Source of the DNA: Chloroflexota bacterium
Lineage (GTDB): Bacteria; Chloroflexota; Anaerolineae; 4572-78; J111
NCBI GenBank assembly: GCA_016860845.1
Contig: BOKF01000017.1
Location: 62,001-126,000, forward strand
Length of the DNA: 64,000 nt
Reading direction: 5' to 3'
The stretch's first letter is position 1. Each line of letters opens with the position of its first letter. Under the pieces are notes generated by a model. The model made no database searches, was not told the DNA's origin, and saw only the letters and a program-made list of their open reading frames with translations. Positions 1 to 9,020 of this stretch are shown in pieces. The translations under genes and the position numbers were made by a program.

Positions 1-641
1 TGGCTGGCAATAACCTCCGCCGCCTCGGCTAATTGTTGCGCCGCCGAAAATTCGCCCTCGGCATGGATAATTTTGGCTCGTTTTTCGCGTTCGGCCTCGG
101 CTTGCCTGGCCATGGCCCGCTGCATAGTTTGGGGCAGCTCCACATCTTTGACTTCAACGATAGACACTTTAATGCCCCAGGGTTCGGTTTGCTCGTCAAT
201 AATCCGCTGGAGCTGTTCGTTGACTTTTTCGCGGTGGGCCAGCAAGTCATCCAGATCACTTTGGCCGATGACATTGCGCAGCGTGGTTTGGGCAATCAAC
301 CAGGTGGCCCGCCGGTAATCCTCAACTTGGATAATAGCTTTGCCCGGATCGAGCACCCGGAAGTAGACGACCGCGTTCACTTTGAGGGTGACGTTATCGC
401 GGGTAATGCCTTCCTGGGAAGGTACGTCCAGGGTGATGGTCCGCAAATCCACTTTGACCATGCGGTCAATGAAAGGCACAATAAAAAACAAGCCTGGCCC
501 TTTGGCCCCGACAAAACGCCCCAATCGAAAGATTACGCCTCGCTCATACTCCTGCACCACCCTGATGGATGAAAAAGCCAGGAACAGCAAGATAATCCCC
601 ACAAATCCAAGACACGGAACTAAGGCTAAGATGCGTTCCAT
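1..641 (-). CDS. Slipin / stomatin-like SPFH (band 7) membrane protein, C-terminus cut by window edge
   Basis: The reading frame begins at the ATG at 641 behind a good AAGGAGG-type ribosome site and stays open to base 1, so the C-terminus is missing. Residues 1-20 form one membrane helix. The SPFH/band 7 domain follows, with the slipin-type stretches [28 protein letters not shown] and VNAVVYFRV. After it comes the [15 protein letters not shown] helix typical of bacterial slipins. Slipins are membrane-anchored scaffolds, often paired with a NfeD-type protease partner; no partner is visible here, but it could lie beyond the left edge. The family call is firm; the cellular role is not known. Confidence 0.9.
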   Translation of the reverse strand, partial: MERILALVPCLGFVGIILLFLAFSSIRVVQEYERGVIFRLGRFVGAKGPGLFFIVPFIDRMVKVDLRTITLDVPSQEGITRDNVTLKVNAVVYFRVLDPGKAIIQVEDYRRATWLIAQTTLRNVIGQSDLDDLLAHREKVNEQLQRIIDEQTEPWGIKVSIVEVKDVELPQTMQRAMARQAEAEREKRAKIIHAEGEFSAAQQLAEAAEVIAS

Positions 642-694
642 AGAATTGCCTCCTTTTGGCAAATAGAGAGAAACAATAAAACCATCCCATTATA

Positions 695-1567
695 TTATAG
701 CTCAAATTTGAGCAATTTTAGCGGTTTGCTTAGAAAAGCAGTGATATATCTCTGAGTCACTTCCGGAGTCTCAAATTGCGGCCAGTGGCTGGCCCTGGGT
801 ACGATGCGCAGGTCGGCAGCGGGCCATTCATCGGCCAGGAAACTGGCGTCGCTGAGGGGAACGGTGTTATCTTCCATCCCCCAAATGACCAGCGAGGGCG
901 CTTCGATCTGACCCAATTTGCCGCGTAAATCACCCTCGCGCATGGCCCAGAAACATTCGGCCCGCACCCGGCCCTGCCCAGGGCGGCGCGCGTCGGCGCG
1001 GATGCGTTGATAATCAGCCGGGGTGATGCCGGTTCGAGCGGCCATAGAGGCCGGGCGCATCAGCCGGTCGGTCACCCCCAACATTTGCGGCTCTAACAGG
1101 GAGACAATTTTGCCGGCCAAAGAAAACCGTTCCAAGATCGTCACCGGCGAAATGAACAGATTGATAAAAAGGGAGAGGCGACCGCTGATCGTTGGGCAGA
1201 GCAGCACCATGCGCTCCACCAGGTGGGGGTGGCGCAGGGCCAGGGTCAGGCTAATCATCCCGCCCATCGAATGGCCAATCAGAACGACCGGCTGGTCGCT
1301 GACTGCTTGAATCAGGCGGGCGAGCAGGTCGGCGTAACCGGCAATCGTTGCCCGCCCTGGTCCCGGCGGCGACTGGCCATAGCCCGGCAGGTCAACCGCC
1401 AGGCAGCGAAACCGTTTGCTGCTCAACAGCGGCACCAGGGGCGACATGGCGTACCAGGAGCTTGACCACCCGTGAATTAACAACGCCACCGGATGGCGAG
1501 CCAGCCCTTCTTCGCGCACGTAAATCGGCTGTCCAGTGATCTGGTAACAGGTCATGTCGTGACTCAT
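695..1567 (-). CDS. Alpha/beta hydrolase
   Basis: A 290-residue protein with the alpha/beta-hydrolase fold. The oxyanion region LLIHGWSSSW is near residue 30, and the nucleophile elbow LIGHSMGGM near residue 100 carries the catalytic serine. An acidic residue lies in the WGMEDNTVPL strand, and the catalytic histidine in RASHWPQFE near the C-terminus. The triad looks complete, so the enzyme should be active on an ester, a C-C bond or a similar substrate. No signal peptide is seen. It is the last gene before a hairpin at 1604-1634 that separates it from the transaldolase-isomerase gene. The substrate cannot be read from sequence. Confidence 0.85.
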   Translation of the reverse strand: MSHDMTCYQITGQPIYVREEGLARHPVALLIHGWSSSWYAMSPLVPLLSSKRFRCLAVDLPGYGQSPPGPGRATIAGYADLLARLIQAVSDQPVVLIGHSMGGMISLTLALRHPHLVERMVLLCPTISGRLSLFINLFISPVTILERFSLAGKIVSLLEPQMLGVTDRLMRPASMAARTGITPADYQRIRADARRPGQGRVRAECFWAMREGDLRGKLGQIEAPSLVIWGMEDNTVPLSDASFLADEWPAADLRIVPRASHWPQFETPEVTQRYITAFLSKPLKLLKFEL

Positions 1568-1603
1568 GGGGACTCCAACCTTTATGAAGATGTGTTTTAT
1601 TAT

Positions 1604-1634
1604 TTAGGAGTCCAAAATGCATTTGGACTCCTAA
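1604..1634 (-). terminator. Perfect 13-bp stem-loop between two minus-strand genes
   Basis: Two perfectly complementary 13-base arms (1604-1616 and 1622-1634, TTAGGAGTCCAAA and its complement) are separated by five bases. It lies in the 107-bp gap after the stop of the transaldolase-isomerase gene and before the hydrolase start. T-rich sequence follows on the minus strand (ATAATAAAACA), so it plausibly ends the upstream transcript. The GGAGTCCAAA arm recurs in the long hairpin at 34280-34344. Confidence 0.6.
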
Positions 1635-1674
1635 CATTCAGACCAGATACAGCCTTACGAAATTGTTAAAGAGC

Positions 1675-4488
1675 TTACGCCGGAATCAGCCGGCGGATAG
1701 CCCCGGCTAAGTCCTGTCCCCGCTCGATGTGGAAGCGGATAAGACGGCGGCCATTTTCTTGCAGGGCATTGTAATCGCCCTGGGCCTGGGCTGCGTGTAA
1801 CGTGGCAAAGGTATATTTTTCGCCGGGAATCTCGATATCGGTGGCCGGGGTGTGGGTAATCTGGATAAACAGACCCTTATTGGCATCGCCCTTATGCAGT
1901 TGCCCGGTCGAGTGGAGGAAGCGTGGGCCGTAACCAACGGTAGTGGCAGCACGCAGTCCATCCCGCAGGCGCAAGCGCAGTTGGTTCAGAGCGGCATCAA
2001 TCTCGGCCTCATAGGGCAGATAGGCCATAATCGCTACATAATCGCCAGGCCGAAACTGGGTTAGAAAGGCCCGCAGCGACGTGGCTACAGTCTCGCCCAT
2101 AGCCGGGCCATATACGTCAATGTCGTCGTAGTCCAGAGTTGGGGTGATAACAGGTAACTGGCCGCTGCGGTCAAACTCGGCCATCAGTTCACGGGCTTTG
2201 ATTTTGGCCGACTCGACGTTGGGCTGGTCAAAAGGATTGATTTTCAGGGCCGCGCCAGCGGCAGCCGTAGCCATTTCCCAGCGGAAAAATTCCTGCCCCA
2301 AATCCTCCAGTTCGTCCATGTAGATACGGATGACGGGATGTCCGGCAGCCTCCAGAACGTTGATTTTGCCTTCCAGTTCCACATTATCATCACCGGCCAG
2401 GCGGAGATAGACAAACAGACGGTCATTGTCGTAATGAAGCGGCTCGGCAATGGCCTCGTCGGCGACGGGCAAAATGCCGGACCCATGCTTGCCGGTGCTT
2501 TCGGCAATTAACTGCTCCGCCCACACACCGAAAGCCGCAATTCTGGGTGAGGCAAACAAGGTCACTTTATCTCGACCGGCCAGGGCCAGCTCACCCATCA
2601 CCGCGCCAAGCTGCAAGCCGGGGTTATTGGCGGCGCTGTTGTGGCAGGCCTCGGCCATCGTATTCGCCCGGCGTAACAGCTTCGGCACATCAACCCCAAC
2701 CAGTGCCGCCGGGACCAGCCCAAAATAGGTCAAGGCCGAATAGCGCCCACCCACTTCCTTGGGCGTGGAGAAGATGCGGCGGAAATTCTTTTCTTTGGCT
2801 AACTTTTCCAGGCCAGAGCCGGGGTCGGTCAGGGCGACAAAATTTTCGCCGGGGTTGTCTTTAACCTGCCCAACCCCATGGTAGAAATATTTGAAAGCAG
2901 AGAGGGTTTCAATGGTTCCGCCGGATTTGCTGGATACCAGGAACAGCGTTTTAGCCGGATCAACCACACTTGCGGCTGCTGACGCCACCTGGACCGGGTT
3001 GGTGCTGTCGAGGACGGTCAGGGGGAGACCCCCTCCCTTAGAGGAAGAACCAAACGTCCGCATAAATACTTCGGGCGCTAGACTGCTTCCGCCCATCCCT
3101 AACAGGACAACCTGTTGGAAACCGGCGGCCTTGATTTCGGCGGCAAAGGCGGCCAGGCTATCAGTTTCGGCCAGCATCTCCTGGCCGATGGTCAGCCAGC
3201 CCAGGCGGTTGGTTAGCTCCGGGGTCTGGGCAGCCTTGTCGGGGTCGGATACCCAGACGGCGCCATCTTTGTCCCAAATTCGGCCAGCAACTTTAGCTGC
3301 TTCCCAGGCTTTCAAGCGAACATCTACGGTGTGCTGATAGGCGTCCAGGCTCATCGTCATGGGACTGACCTGACGGGAGACAATTGCTTCCCGCTTGGCT
3401 TCCAATGTGTTGAGCAAGTCCATAAAGGATTTGGCAAAAGCCTCGACGCCGTCCACCTGCAATTTGTCCATCGCCGCATTGTAATCAATGTTGAAATCTT
3501 TGAGCCGCCCCAACACAGCCGGGGCTTCATCCAGGCCTTCTTCCAGGCTGGGTCGGATTTGGCCGTGGTCTTTGAGCGCTTCAATCGTAGCCGGTGGCGC
3601 AGTGTCTACGGTAGCAGGGCCGATGAGTTCCTCGGCATAGATGACATCGCGGTAGGCGGGATTTTTGGTGCTGGTGCTGGCCCACAGCACACGCTGCATC
3701 TGGGCCCCTTTTTCGGCCAATTTTTGGAAACGCTCGCTGCCAAAAATCTCTTTAAAGGCTTTGTAGGCGGCTTTGGCATTGGCGATAGCCATTTTCCCTT
3801 GCAAAGCTTTGGCTTCCGGCTTGCCCGTCTCTGCCAGCAGCTTATCGAGCAGCGTGTCCACCCGGCTGACAAAAAAGGAAGCCACCGAGGCAACGGTCGT
3901 TAAATCGCCGCCGGCAGCGTCCAGCTTCTCCAGCCCGGCGATGTAAGCGTTGGCCACCTCAATGTAATTTTGCAGCGAGAACATCATGGTCACATTAACG
4001 TTAATGCCGGAGCCAATCACTTCGGTGATGGCCGGCAGACCGGCCGCAGTCGCCGGAATCTTGATCATCAAATTGGGCCGGCCGACCGCCTCAAAGAGGC
4101 GCTTGGCTTCGGCAATGGTCCCGTCGGTGTCATTGGCCAGGATGGGGGATACCTCCAGGCTGATGTAGCCATCCACACCGTCGGTCCGCTCGTAGACCGG
4201 CTGCAAAATATCGGCGGCGCCCTGAATGTCTTCAATAGCCAGGGCTTCAAACAGGTCTTTGGCTGAAATGACCGGGTTTTGAGTGACCACTTCCTGGATC
4301 TGGGCATCATACAAATCGCTGCCGGCGATAGCTTTCTGGAAAATCGTCGGGTTGGAAGTGACGCCGACGACATAATCCTCGGCGATGAGGCGGGCCAATT
4401 TCCCCTCAATAATCATGCTGCGCTCGATATTATCGTACCAGAGCGATTGGCCCAGGTCAGAGAGTTGTTTTAATGGGTTTTCGGGCAT
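1675..4488 (-). CDS. tal-pgi: Bifunctional transaldolase / glucose-6-phosphate isomerase fusion
   Basis: A 937-residue cytoplasmic fusion enzyme. The N-terminal half, about residues 1-370, is a transaldolase: it has SLWYDNIERSMI at the start, TSNPTIFQKAI, and the Schiff-base lysine in LMIKIPATAAGL. The C-terminal half, about 380-937, is a phosphoglucose isomerase with VLLGMGGSSLAPEVF, FLVSSKSGGTIETL and a C-terminal region ending in IRRLIPA. Together these interconvert sedoheptulose-7-P plus glyceraldehyde-3-P with erythrose-4-P plus fructose-6-P, and fructose-6-P with glucose-6-P, coupling the pentose phosphate pathway to glycolysis. The same fusion is known in cyanobacteria and Chloroflexota. 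An AGGAGT site precedes the ATG. Confidence 0.95.
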   Translation of the reverse strand: MPENPLKQLSDLGQSLWYDNIERSMIIEGKLARLIAEDYVVGVTSNPTIFQKAIAGSDLYDAQIQEVVTQNPVISAKDLFEALAIEDIQGAADILQPVYERTDGVDGYISLEVSPILANDTDGTIAEAKRLFEAVGRPNLMIKIPATAAGLPAITEVIGSGINVNVTMMFSLQNYIEVANAYIAGLEKLDAAGGDLTTVASVASFFVSRVDTLLDKLLAETGKPEAKALQGKMAIANAKAAYKAFKEIFGSERFQKLAEKGAQMQRVLWASTSTKNPAYRDVIYAEELIGPATVDTAPPATIEALKDHGQIRPSLEEGLDEAPAVLGRLKDFNIDYNAAMDKLQVDGVEAFAKSFMDLLNTLEAKREAIVSRQVSPMTMSLDAYQHTVDVRLKAWEAAKVAGRIWDKDGAVWVSDPDKAAQTPELTNRLGWLTIGQEMLAETDSLAAFAAEIKAAGFQQVVLLGMGGSSLAPEVFMRTFGSSSKGGGLPLTVLDSTNPVQVASAAASVVDPAKTLFLVSSKSGGTIETLSAFKYFYHGVGQVKDNPGENFVALTDPGSGLEKLAKEKNFRRIFSTPKEVGGRYSALTYFGLVPAALVGVDVPKLLRRANTMAEACHNSAANNPGLQLGAVMGELALAGRDKVTLFASPRIAAFGVWAEQLIAESTGKHGSGILPVADEAIAEPLHYDNDRLFVYLRLAGDDNVELEGKINVLEAAGHPVIRIYMDELEDLGQEFFRWEMATAAAGAALKINPFDQPNVESAKIKARELMAEFDRSGQLPVITPTLDYDDIDVYGPAMGETVATSLRAFLTQFRPGDYVAIMAYLPYEAEIDAALNQLRLRLRDGLRAATTVGYGPRFLHSTGQLHKGDANKGLFIQITHTPATDIEIPGEKYTFATLHAAQAQGDYNALQENGRRLIRFHIERGQDLAGAIRRLIPA

Positions 4489-4532
4489 AGTAAAACTCCT
4501 TAATAAATTATTTCTTAAAGGACCTTCGCTCG

Positions 4533-4640
4533 GATGTCATTTTGAGCGACCGTAGGGAGCGAAAAATCCCTAGAAGGCTGGCCTGCAACCGAACATTTCA
4601 GGGATTCTTCACTCCGCTGCGCTCCGTTCAGAATGACAAG
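4533..4640. repeat. Imperfect inverted-repeat element (GTCATTTYGAGC family, copy A)
   Basis: About 40-bp arms face each other. The left begins GATGTCATTTTGAGCGAC and runs to AAAAATCCC; the right runs from GGGATTCTTC to CAGAATGACAAG. The element occupies most of the gap between the SDR gene and the transaldolase-isomerase gene. Related sequences are at 42954-42987 (one arm only) and 58582-58666 (two arms). It could fold into a long hairpin in RNA. Confidence 0.75.
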
Positions 4641-4657
4641 AGAAAGTCCTGTCTTAT

Positions 4658-5362
4658 TTACGATCTTCCATACAACGGGATTGCCGCCCCGTTGATGGCC
4701 GCAGCGCCCTGGCTGGCTAAAAATAGCAGGGTGGCTCCAATCTCGGCGGGTTTGACCCACTTGCTAAAATCGGCGTCGGGCGAACTTTTGCGGTTGGCCT
4801 CGGTATCAATTGTGCCGGGCAGAATAGCATTGACGGTGATAAAGTCATTTTGCACTTCCGCGGCCATGGACTCGGTCAAGCGAAGCACGGCTGCTTTGCT
4901 GATAGCATAGGCGCTGTAGTTGGGCCGGCCGCGCAGAGCGTCGCGCGAGGCCACATTGACAATGCGCCCCCATTGTTGGGCAATCATCGGTTTGACTGCC
5001 GCCCGGCTCAGATTATAAGCCGTGCGCAGGTTGAGATCCAACATTTTGTCCAAATCGTCGGTGGCACTGCTCACCGGCTGGCCGCCCCCAAAGCCGCCGG
5101 CCAGGTTCAGCAGAATATCTACCCGGCCAAAATGAACCAGCGTTGCCTGGACGACCTCCTCCGCCCCGGCCGGGTCACTCAGGTTAGCGGCCAGCGCCAA
5201 AATTCGATCCTGGCCTAATTGAGCGGCCAATTCCTGCACCCCCTCCAGCCGCGAACCGAGCAAAACTACGGTAGCTCCAGCCTCGTAGAACATGCGGCTG
5301 ACAGTCCCACCTAAACCACCGCTGGCTCCACTGATGATGGTTATTTTATTGTCAACGCTCAC
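4658..5362 (-). CDS. Short-chain dehydrogenase/reductase (SDR)
   Basis: A 234-residue classical SDR with the Rossmann cofactor motif ISGASGGLGGTV near the N-terminus, the NLAGG motif near residue 80, and catalytic YSAYAISK (Tyr and Lys three residues apart) near residue 150. It should reduce or oxidise a carbonyl or alcohol with NAD(P)H; the substrate is unknown. I take the GTG at 5362 as start because GGAGG lies just upstream and the cofactor motif begins nine residues later. A longer open frame to 5587 adds 75 residues with no SDR similarity. It is transcribed toward the transaldolase-isomerase gene and could share its message. Confidence 0.88.
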   Translation of the reverse strand: MSVDNKITIISGASGGLGGTVSRMFYEAGATVVLLGSRLEGVQELAAQLGQDRILALAANLSDPAGAEEVVQATLVHFGRVDILLNLAGGFGGGQPVSSATDDLDKMLDLNLRTAYNLSRAAVKPMIAQQWGRIVNVASRDALRGRPNYSAYAISKAAVLRLTESMAAEVQNDFITVNAILPGTIDTEANRKSSPDADFSKWVKPAEIGATLLFLASQGAAAINGAAIPLYGRS

Positions 5363-5555
5363 TGTTATCCCCCCTCCAGTCCAATCTATTCCAACCAGGC
5401 TGGAATGTTTGAAGTATACCACAACCTTCTTTACAAGACTAACCCGAACCAGATTCACTTTCGAAAAGGGGGCCTTCGATTTTGGGTCTCGCCCTTCGAT
5501 ACGGCCTTCGGCCTGCTCAGGACGAGATGAACACATCCCTCGAAAATCTTCAGGC

Positions 5556-5584
5556 TGGACAACCCTAGCCAACGATGTTAGAAT
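5556..5584 (+). promoter_or_regulatory. Candidate sigma70 promoter for the CBS-nucleotidyltransferase gene
   Basis: TGGACA at 5556-5561 and TAGAAT at 5579-5584 are separated by 17 bp, about 30 bp before the ATG at 5615. Each hexamer differs from consensus at one position. It lies in the divergent gap between the SDR gene and this gene. Confidence 0.5.
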
Positions 5585-5614
5585 CAAGGCAGCACTTAAA
5601 AGTATGGAGACCCT

Positions 5615-7105
5615 ATGCCGGGCGAAAGCGAATCATCGCCTTCTGTCGAAGAAACAAAACAGCCGCTTCACCTCTTAACCGGCCATATCCGCGATCTGGC
5701 CCACGTCCCGCTGCTTACCTGCGCTGAAACCACTTCAATCCAGGAAACAGCACAGCTCATGAATTCTCACCAGGTGAGCGCGGCGGTTGTCCTGAATGCA
5801 AGCGGCCAGGCTGTCGGCATTGTCACCGATTGGGATTTGCGCGAGCGGGTTGTGGCGGCAGGTCGAGATACCCGGCAGCCCATCCACCAGGTCATGAGTG
5901 CGCCGTTGATTACGATTCCCGCCCACGCGCCCATCTACGAAGCGGTGCGCTTGATGATAACCCACAACATCCATCATCTGCTCATCACGTTGGACCAGCA
6001 GCCGCTGGGCCTGGTGACCAGCCATGATTTGATTGTTCTGCACAGCACCTCGGCTTTTTTCACCGCGCGTGAAATCAAGCGCCAGACAACAACAGCCGGG
6101 TTACGCGCTGTGCTGGATCAGGCCCAACAAACCATTCCCCTGCTACTGCGCCAGGGAGTGCGCGCCAGCCAGATTGGCTGGCTGATGACCGACATCAATG
6201 ATCACCTGAGCATGCGGGTGTTGGAATTAACTGAGGCCAGCCTGGGGCCGCCCCCTCTGCCCTACTGCTGGCTCGTGCTGGGCAGCGAGGGCCGTCACGA
6301 GCAAACCTTTAAGACTGACCAGGACAATGCTTTAATCTATGCCGACCCCCCTCAAGAAGCAGCCGACTCCAGCCGCGCCTACTTTCTGGAATTTGGCCGG
6401 CAGGTAGTCGCTTCGCTGGTCGAGGCCGGTTTTCCGCCCTGTCCCGGACTCCTCACGGCGGATAATCCGCTCTGGGTTCAACCGGTGAGCGGCTGGCAAA
6501 ATCATTTCCATCGCTGGGCGACTACCTGGGAACCGGAAGAGGAGTTCAATTTTCTGATCTTTTTTGACTTTCGGGGCGTTTACGGCGACCTTACTCTCCC
6601 CAGGAACCTGCGCCGTTATATTGCCAAGTTACTCGATAAACATCCCCGTTTCTTAACCCGTCTGGCTCATCTGTCGGCCAGCTTACCCCCCCCTATTGGC
6701 TTTTTTGGTCAGTTTACGGTTGAGCATAACGGCGAGCATAAGCACGAATTTGACCTTAAACAGCGGGCCATGGTGCCGCTGGTGGATTTGGCCCGTTTCT
6801 TCGCCTTAAAGTATCACCTGAACGAAACGAACACCCTCACCCGCCTGGAGCAAGTCCAAGAGGCGAGCGATTTGTCAGCCGACCTCGTCCACGAGCTGGC
6901 GCAATCCTTCGAGTTTCTGCTTAACCTGCGCCTTCAGCACCAGTGGGAGCAAATACAGGCCGGGCAGCCACCTTCAAATTATCTCAATCCCGATCATCTT
7001 TCGGCGTTAGAGCGAAGCTTTCTTAAAGAGACCTTTAAGACGCTAGCCCAAGCTCAAACCCTGCTGCATAAAATGTACCATCTCAAAGTCGGCCGGCTTT
7101 ATTGA
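5615..7105 (+). CDS. CBS-domain DUF294 putative nucleotidyltransferase
   Basis: A 496-residue cytoplasmic protein. Two CBS domains occupy about residues 20-150 (GIVTDWDLRERV, GLVTSHDLIVL) and probably bind an adenine nucleotide. They are followed by a DUF294 nucleotidyltransferase-like domain with the GSEGRHEQTFKTDQDNAL motif near residue 225 and a helical DUF294 C-terminal domain. Relatives are predicted signal-transduction proteins, often near cation transporters or sensor kinases, related to the regulatory region of the GlnD uridylyltransferase. No partner is adjacent. It is read toward the ethanolamine locus, with a 350-bp gap and a strong promoter between, so it is likely a separate transcript. 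Confidence 0.85.
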   Translation: MPGESESSPSVEETKQPLHLLTGHIRDLAHVPLLTCAETTSIQETAQLMNSHQVSAAVVLNASGQAVGIVTDWDLRERVVAAGRDTRQPIHQVMSAPLITIPAHAPIYEAVRLMITHNIHHLLITLDQQPLGLVTSHDLIVLHSTSAFFTAREIKRQTTTAGLRAVLDQAQQTIPLLLRQGVRASQIGWLMTDINDHLSMRVLELTEASLGPPPLPYCWLVLGSEGRHEQTFKTDQDNALIYADPPQEAADSSRAYFLEFGRQVVASLVEAGFPPCPGLLTADNPLWVQPVSGWQNHFHRWATTWEPEEEFNFLIFFDFRGVYGDLTLPRNLRRYIAKLLDKHPRFLTRLAHLSASLPPPIGFFGQFTVEHNGEHKHEFDLKQRAMVPLVDLARFFALKYHLNETNTLTRLEQVQEASDLSADLVHELAQSFEFLLNLRLQHQWEQIQAGQPPSNYLNPDHLSALERSFLKETFKTLAQAQTLLHKMYHLKVGRLY

Positions 7106-7179
7106 GCGCCATCCTGCTGTAACATTAAGGCCAGGTGAAGGATTTTGCTCACTGTTGTTCATTTCTGTCCAAAATTGAT

Positions 7180-7208
7180 TTGACACATCTTGCCGGTTGT
7201 GCTATAGT
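7180..7208 (+). promoter_or_regulatory. Strong sigma70-type promoter of the ethanolamine locus
   Basis: TTGACA at 7180-7185 and TATAGT at 7203-7208 are separated by exactly 17 bp. Transcription should start near 7215, giving a leader of about 240 nt before the permease. This is the only near-consensus promoter I see ahead of the plus-strand eut genes. Confidence 0.7.
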
Positions 7209-7214
7209 CTTGGC

Positions 7215-7456
7215 CCTATCCAGGGGGTGTCAGCGGTTTGCCACAAATAGCTGACATTCGCCGTCAACTATTTCCTTACCTCCACCTTTTGTTACAAGTC
7301 AATAGATCTCTCAATGCAGAGGGGTGAGAATTGTTTTGCGACAGAGATCTGCCACAAGTAAGGCTCAGGGGATAACCACAAACTTTAATTGAGTGTCGTG
7401 GTGTTTCTGTTTTACTTAATATTAATTTTCTAGTATCAAGTTAAGGAGGGTTTCGT
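7215..7456 (+). promoter_or_regulatory. Long structured 5' leader of the ethanolamine permease gene
   Basis: The leader can form two mutually exclusive helices. ATCTCTC (7306-7312) can pair with GAGGGGT (7319-7325), with hexaloop AAUGCA. The overlapping AGATCTCT (7304-7311) can instead pair with AGAGATCT (7343-7350). A weaker stem, ACCAC/GTGGT (7375-7402), is followed by a T-rich run. The hexaloop has A at position 1 and G at position 4, as described for targets of ANTAR antiterminators such as EutV, but no ANTAR gene is in the window. I see no B12-riboswitch core. AAGGAGG lies just before the permease start. Confidence 0.35.
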
Positions 7457-8932
7457 ATGGCGGAAAAGAAAGTATCAGTTGGCGGCGCTACTTATGAAAA
7501 TGTTGATAGCGCTTACCTGGAACAGCGCAAATTGCGCAAAAGCGCTGGCTGGGTTCTGTTGTGGGCGTTGGGGGTTGGCGCAGTCATTTCCGGCGACTTC
7601 TTTGGCTGGAACTTTGGCTTGACGGCGGGAGGGTTTTGGGGGCTGACCATTGCTACCTTCCTGATGGCCGTTATGTACGTCTGTATGGTTTACAGCATCG
7701 CCGAGTTGTCAACCGCGCTGCCGCACGCGGGGGGCTTCTATTCCTTCACCCGCAATGCCCTGGGGCCGTTTGGGGGCTTTGTTTGTGGGGTGACGGATAC
7801 GATTGAATATGTCATTACCCCGGCGGTGATTGTGGTGGGTATCGGCGGTTATATGAACGCGTTGCTCCCCGACGCGCTGCCCTTGTGGACCTGGTGGTTA
7901 ATATCGTATGCCATCTTTATAGCCATCAACATCCGCGGCGTGGAGCTGACTTTGAAGGTCGGCCTGGTGGTGACGCTGCTGGCCATTGCTGTCCTGGTTG
8001 TCTTCTATCTGGCCGCGATCATTAGCGGCGCATTCAGTTGGGATTTGCTGTTCAACGTCACGCCTGATGCCGGCCAATCGGCCACCTGGCTGCCCAAGGG
8101 CTGGTACGGCGTTTTTGCCGCACTGCCCTTTGCTATTTGGTTCTACCTGGCCATTGAGCAATTGCCGCTGGCGGCAGAAGAAACTCACGATGTGGTGAAC
8201 GATATGCCCAAGGCGCTTATTTTGGGGATTATCACCCTGTTGATCCTTTCGCTCTTCACGTTGGTGCTCAATGCCGGGGTCGGGGGTGGGGCCGCAGTCA
8301 TCGGCGAGTCGGCGGCGCCGCTTGAAGATGGTTTTAAGGCTGTCTTTGGCGAAGGCATGGCCACCGCCGTGCTGACGCTCATCGCGCTCACCGGTCTCAT
8401 TGCCAGTTTCCACACCATTATCTATGCCTATGGCCGGGTATTCTTTGCCCTCTCGCGCGCCGGCTATTATCCACGCTGGATATCGGTGGTTAACCCATCC
8501 ACCCATACGCCTGTTACTGCCCTGATTTTGGGTGGAGTCGTCGGCTTTCTGTGCGCCCTGGCCATTGATAGATTTGGTTCCGGTATTGTCGGGGCTGCGC
8601 TCCTCAATATGGCTGTCTTTGGCGCAGTTATCTCCTATGCCCTGGTAATGATTAGCTATATCAAGCTAAAAGTTGACCGGCCTGATTTACCCCGGCCTTA
8701 TGTCAGCCCGCTCGGCATTCCCGGCGCAGCCGTGGGCGCCGTCCTGGCGATCATCGCCCTTTTTGCCTGCTTCTCCATCGAGGGCTACCGGCCCGGCGTT
8801 TGGGGTGTAGCCGTCTTCCTGGCTGTGGCTATCGTCTTTTACTTTGTCCACAGCAGCAGGCACCTGGTGGCCCAAGCGCCCGAAGAAGAAGTCGCTTTGA
8901 TGGCGGAAGCGCAAAAGGAGCTGGCTCACTAA
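7457..8932 (+). CDS. Ethanolamine permease (APC superfamily)
   Basis: A 491-residue integral membrane protein with about 12 hydrophobic segments. The first, GWVLLWALGVGAVISGDFFG, carries the glycine-rich APC signature of the ethanolamine/amino-acid transporter (EAT) type. The interior FAIWFYLAIEQLPLAAEET, with a conserved acidic pair, is typical of that family. It likely imports ethanolamine by symport. It is the first gene of the eut unit behind a good AAGGAGG site, and appears to take the place of EutH, which is absent. Assignment to ethanolamine rather than another amine rests on family resemblance and on the eut genes downstream. Confidence 0.85.
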   Translation: MAEKKVSVGGATYENVDSAYLEQRKLRKSAGWVLLWALGVGAVISGDFFGWNFGLTAGGFWGLTIATFLMAVMYVCMVYSIAELSTALPHAGGFYSFTRNALGPFGGFVCGVTDTIEYVITPAVIVVGIGGYMNALLPDALPLWTWWLISYAIFIAINIRGVELTLKVGLVVTLLAIAVLVVFYLAAIISGAFSWDLLFNVTPDAGQSATWLPKGWYGVFAALPFAIWFYLAIEQLPLAAEETHDVVNDMPKALILGIITLLILSLFTLVLNAGVGGGAAVIGESAAPLEDGFKAVFGEGMATAVLTLIALTGLIASFHTIIYAYGRVFFALSRAGYYPRWISVVNPSTHTPVTALILGGVVGFLCALAIDRFGSGIVGAALLNMAVFGAVISYALVMISYIKLKVDRPDLPRPYVSPLGIPGAAVGAVLAIIALFACFSIEGYRPGVWGVAVFLAVAIVFYFVHSSRHLVAQAPEEEVALMAEAQKELAH

Positions 8933-8956
8933 TTCAGATTGTAGTTTTTGGCCTCG

Positions 8957-8999
8957 CGGTGCGGCAGTGTTGTTGGGCGGCAATAATGCTGCCGCACCG
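8957..8999 (+). terminator. Strong hairpin between permease and amidotransferase genes
   Basis: An 11-bp perfect stem (CGGTGCGGCAG at 8957-8967 with its complement at 8989-8999) sits 25 bp after the permease stop. No T-run follows, so it may be a processing or mRNA-stability element that sets the permease/downstream ratio rather than a full terminator. Confidence 0.45.
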
Positions 9000-9020
9000 G
9001 TTAAACCTATTCGCCTGCCA

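Noticed and set aside
7215..7456. Cobalamin riboswitch ahead of the eut genes
   Set aside because: Looked for because the pathway needs B12, but no B12-box-like core was found.
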